Source: Microcoleaceae cyanobacterium UBA9251
GTDB lineage: Bacteria > Cyanobacteriota > Cyanobacteriia > Cyanobacteriales > Microcoleaceae
Length of the DNA stretch: 7,632 nucleotides
NCBI GenBank assembly: GCA_003542015.1
Contig: DPLL01000093.1
Coordinates: 1 to 7,632 of the forward strand
Direction of reading: 5' to 3'
Part shown: one piece after another, positions 7,101 to 7,632 of the stretch
How the letters are laid out: each line of letters opens with the position of its first letter
Position numbering within the stretch: position 1 is the first letter of the stretch
The notes under the pieces: model-generated
The model's input: only the letters and a program-made list of their open reading frames with translations
What the model was told of the DNA's origin: nothing
Database searches by the model: none
Made by a program: the position numbers and the translations under genes

Positions 7101-7441
7101 ACTTTCAAGCTTTGAGGCAGTACATCCAAACCGCAGGATTTCGAGGAGCGAACGCTCGCTGTTGGACAGAAGTTGTGCAGCAGTTGCAATATCAAAGCGT
7201 TGACCTAGTTTTGCTTTGCTTGCGAGATGTGCCCTCAGAATCATCCGCGATGTTGCCAGCACTATCGAATCTGCGACAAATGACCGAAAAACCGCCTATT
7301 CTAGTTTTAGATTATCGGTGCATTGCAACTTTAGAATCAGAAAGAATCGACTTTCTGCTGCAAGAAGTAGCTGCAAAAATTTTGCCTTCTTCCCTGTCAG
7401 CAGCCCAATTATTAGAGAAAATTCAACATACTTTGAGATAG
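4157..7441 (+). CDS. Sensor histidine kinase with CBS pair, split PAS, and three degenerate receiver-like domains
   Basis: The ATG at 4157 gives 1094 residues; an in-frame TTG at 4088 would only add residues encoded by the 12-bp repeat, and AGG (4148-4150) suits the ATG. Residues about 5-58 and 80-156 look like a CBS pair (DRVAVVNEQLQPLGLVYLRSL; QFLGLLDSLSLLKF). A PAS domain begins at about 223-249 and ends at 350-383 (WQFIKQPL, VMGQDVTEEH), split by a Pro/Ser/Thr/Ala-rich insert. HisKA has His405 in SHELKTPLTA. HATPase_c has the N box (Asn539, Asn543), DTGIGIP (571-577) and GTGLGL (601-606), so the kinase core is intact. Three receiver-like folds follow at about 672-790, 800-927 and 932-1094. 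In the first, the phosphoacceptor Asp is Asn723 and the conserved Lys is Leu772. The second keeps Asp851 but lacks the acidic pair and Lys. The third has Cys1021 at the acceptor position. It is divergent from kaiA. It is not SasA or CikA by architecture; I do not recognise a gene name. Confidence 0.93.
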   Translation: MPLTNPSLKNFLEPVPLVPHTAKLAALRSIFRSCNCDRVAVVNEQLQPLGLVYLRSLMPLADRSREWEQRLSEITPATLAPLSSVSADQSVSEFWQYLQTGEINTKTANPQKNKILLPDSTSLGPAGSIEGPLALTNSDGQFLGLLDSLSLLKFVAVNTSSIVRERATDYSLTDPPTAVREIESKPIQAASETALEAQVRFLEAGLKPSEHLNSLVQLLEKLPLPLRLQTPTGQIVSQNAAWRILLGAGPQPVPEPAANLGTPSPSQPGPVKTEYNSVNTKALTQECRSLVGAAKAPDRDATRDATAATSCPLPLYAAASPSTLTTPAWCPIAGKPDTYICECPVQKGQERIWQFIKQPLSENLILVMGQDVTEEHLVAKELAAKNTDLIHLNRLKDEFLSCISHELKTPLTAILGLSSLLKDKLIGELNDRQTRYAKLIHQSGRHLMIIVNDILDLTRMETGQLELIPEPVEITSACNKAFEQAKQLQQQEEKAPNQSQNPATSPPESADKIEFTLEIEPGLSHLIADELRLRQMLVNLLSNALKFTEARGKIGLKVNMWEGWIAFTVWDTGIGIPADKQHLIFQKFQQLESPLTRRFQGTGLGLVLTQRLARLHGGDVSFISSECQGSQFTLLLPPSPPGNSREDAAEYTALEPELLKPKYQYPIANSRSRLILIVEAVPKYIEDLSNALTGLGYQVIVARSGTEALEKARRFSPEAIFLNPLLPLLSGWDVLTLLKSDPDTRSIPAIVTATRGEKERAAVNRAEGFLSLPIEEPALRWLMGDLICHPDAKSDKVKSSLTILWLSPQNSASQGSSLLLNPTYCRILEADDIGQAELLARIWRPSAIVLDSTSQLQNPSAFIEQLSQSRSLGSLPLVTLDPTTTQLANQVKRLSVFPCLATDSDSTDTDRTPLVASALWQAIQVAAGMSWKPSILFADIATLPDLQRNLGGNGETAEVENADGRSTNIEFPIPNSEFAYPNFQALRQYIQTAGFRGANARCWTEVVQQLQYQSVDLVLLCLRDVPSESSAMLPALSNLRQMTEKPPILVLDYRCIATLESERIDFLLQEVAAKILPSSLSAAQLLEKIQHTLR
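7010..7083 (+). repeat. Heptamer-repeat fragments in inverted orientation inside the kinase gene
   Basis: GGGAATGGG (7010-7018) and CCCATTCCC (7070-7078) form a perfect 9-bp inverted repeat. The left arm with its next bases (GGGAATGGGGA, 7010-7020) recurs exactly in the non-coding heptamer array at 7454-7464. The right arm extends to two complementary heptamers (7070-7083). In frame this encodes the low-complexity stretch around IEFPIPNSEF (residues about 952-982), which looks like an insertion between the first strand and the rest of the third receiver-like domain. Confidence 0.65.
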
Positions 7442-7517
7442 GAATAGGGAATAGGGAATGGGGAATAGGGAATAGGGAATTGGGCATAGGGCATAGGGCA
7501 TAGGGAATTGGGAATTG
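7441..7517 (+). repeat. Heptanucleotide tandem array (11 units)
   Basis: Eleven consecutive 7-base units follow the consensus GGAATAG, with variants GGAATGG, GGAATTG and GGCATAG; the last type occurs three times in a row. The first base coincides with the last base of the kinase stop codon. Such short tandemly repeated sequences are known from filamentous cyanobacteria, and copy number often varies between strains. No function is assigned. Confidence 0.9.
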
Positions 7518-7568
7518 TTTGTTTGTTATTTGTTAGTTGTTATTTCAGAATTGCTCTTGCTGAATTCT

Positions 7569-7619
7569 GACTTATGAATTATGACTTATGAATTATGACT
7601 TATGAATTCTGACTTATGC
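7569..7619 (+). repeat. 14-bp tandem repeat (about 3.6 units)
   Basis: GACTTATGAATTAT occurs at 7569-7582 and 7583-7596, a variant ending CT occurs at 7597-7610, and a partial unit follows at 7611-7619. There are no spacers between units, so it is a plain tandem repeat and not a CRISPR array. The stretch from 7518 to the window end holds no visible gene. Confidence 0.85.
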
Positions 7620-7632
7620 TGTAAGTTAAAGA

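Noticed and set aside
4157..7441. Identification of the kinase as CikA or SasA
   Set aside because: CikA has a GAF domain and one pseudo-receiver, and SasA has a KaiB-like N-terminus. This protein has CBS-like and PAS domains and three receiver-like domains.
7569..7619. CRISPR array
   Set aside because: The repeat units are 14 bp and directly adjacent, with no unique spacers.

Overview
The window comes from a cyanobacterium, most likely a filamentous one (Microcoleus/Oscillatoria-like is my guess, not proven). The evidence is a complete set of circadian clock genes (kaiA, kaiB, kaiC), at least six copies of the octamer GCGATCGC (HIP1, typical of cyanobacterial chromosomes; e.g. 2004, 2850, 3303, 3535, 3641, 4263), and short heptanucleotide tandem repeats of the kind common in filamentous cyanobacteria.

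Layout. 1-121 is the 3' flank of kaiC with small inverted repeats. kaiC (122-1711), kaiB (2321-2635) and kaiA (2789-3724) all lie on the minus strand, so they are transcribed kaiA, kaiB, kaiC. kaiB and kaiC are normally close together, but here about 610 bp separate them. That gap holds a decayed IS200/IS605-type element (about 1807-2297). It carries an internally deleted tnpB and is bracketed by two 22-bp hairpin repeats in direct orientation. A 432-bp divergent region (3725-4156) separates kaiA from a large plus-strand gene (4157-7441). That gene encodes a sensor histidine kinase of about 1094 residues: a CBS-like pair, a PAS domain interrupted by a low-complexity insert, HisKA and HATPase_c, then three consecutive receiver-like domains that all look degenerate. 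The window ends in non-coding repeats: an 11-unit heptamer array and a 14-bp tandem repeat.

How the genes work together. KaiC is the hexameric ATPase and autokinase/autophosphatase at the core of the clock. KaiA stimulates its phosphorylation and KaiB opposes KaiA after switching fold. All motifs needed for this are present. The divergently transcribed kinase has an intact catalytic core but no receiver with a full set of phosphorylation residues. By position, and by analogy with the pseudo-receivers of KaiA and CikA, it is a candidate clock-input or clock-output kinase; this is inference only. The points most worth a second look are this kinase, the tnpB-derived insertion inside kaiBC, the unusual start of kaiA, and a natural Tyr-to-Phe change in KaiC at a position known to set the period.
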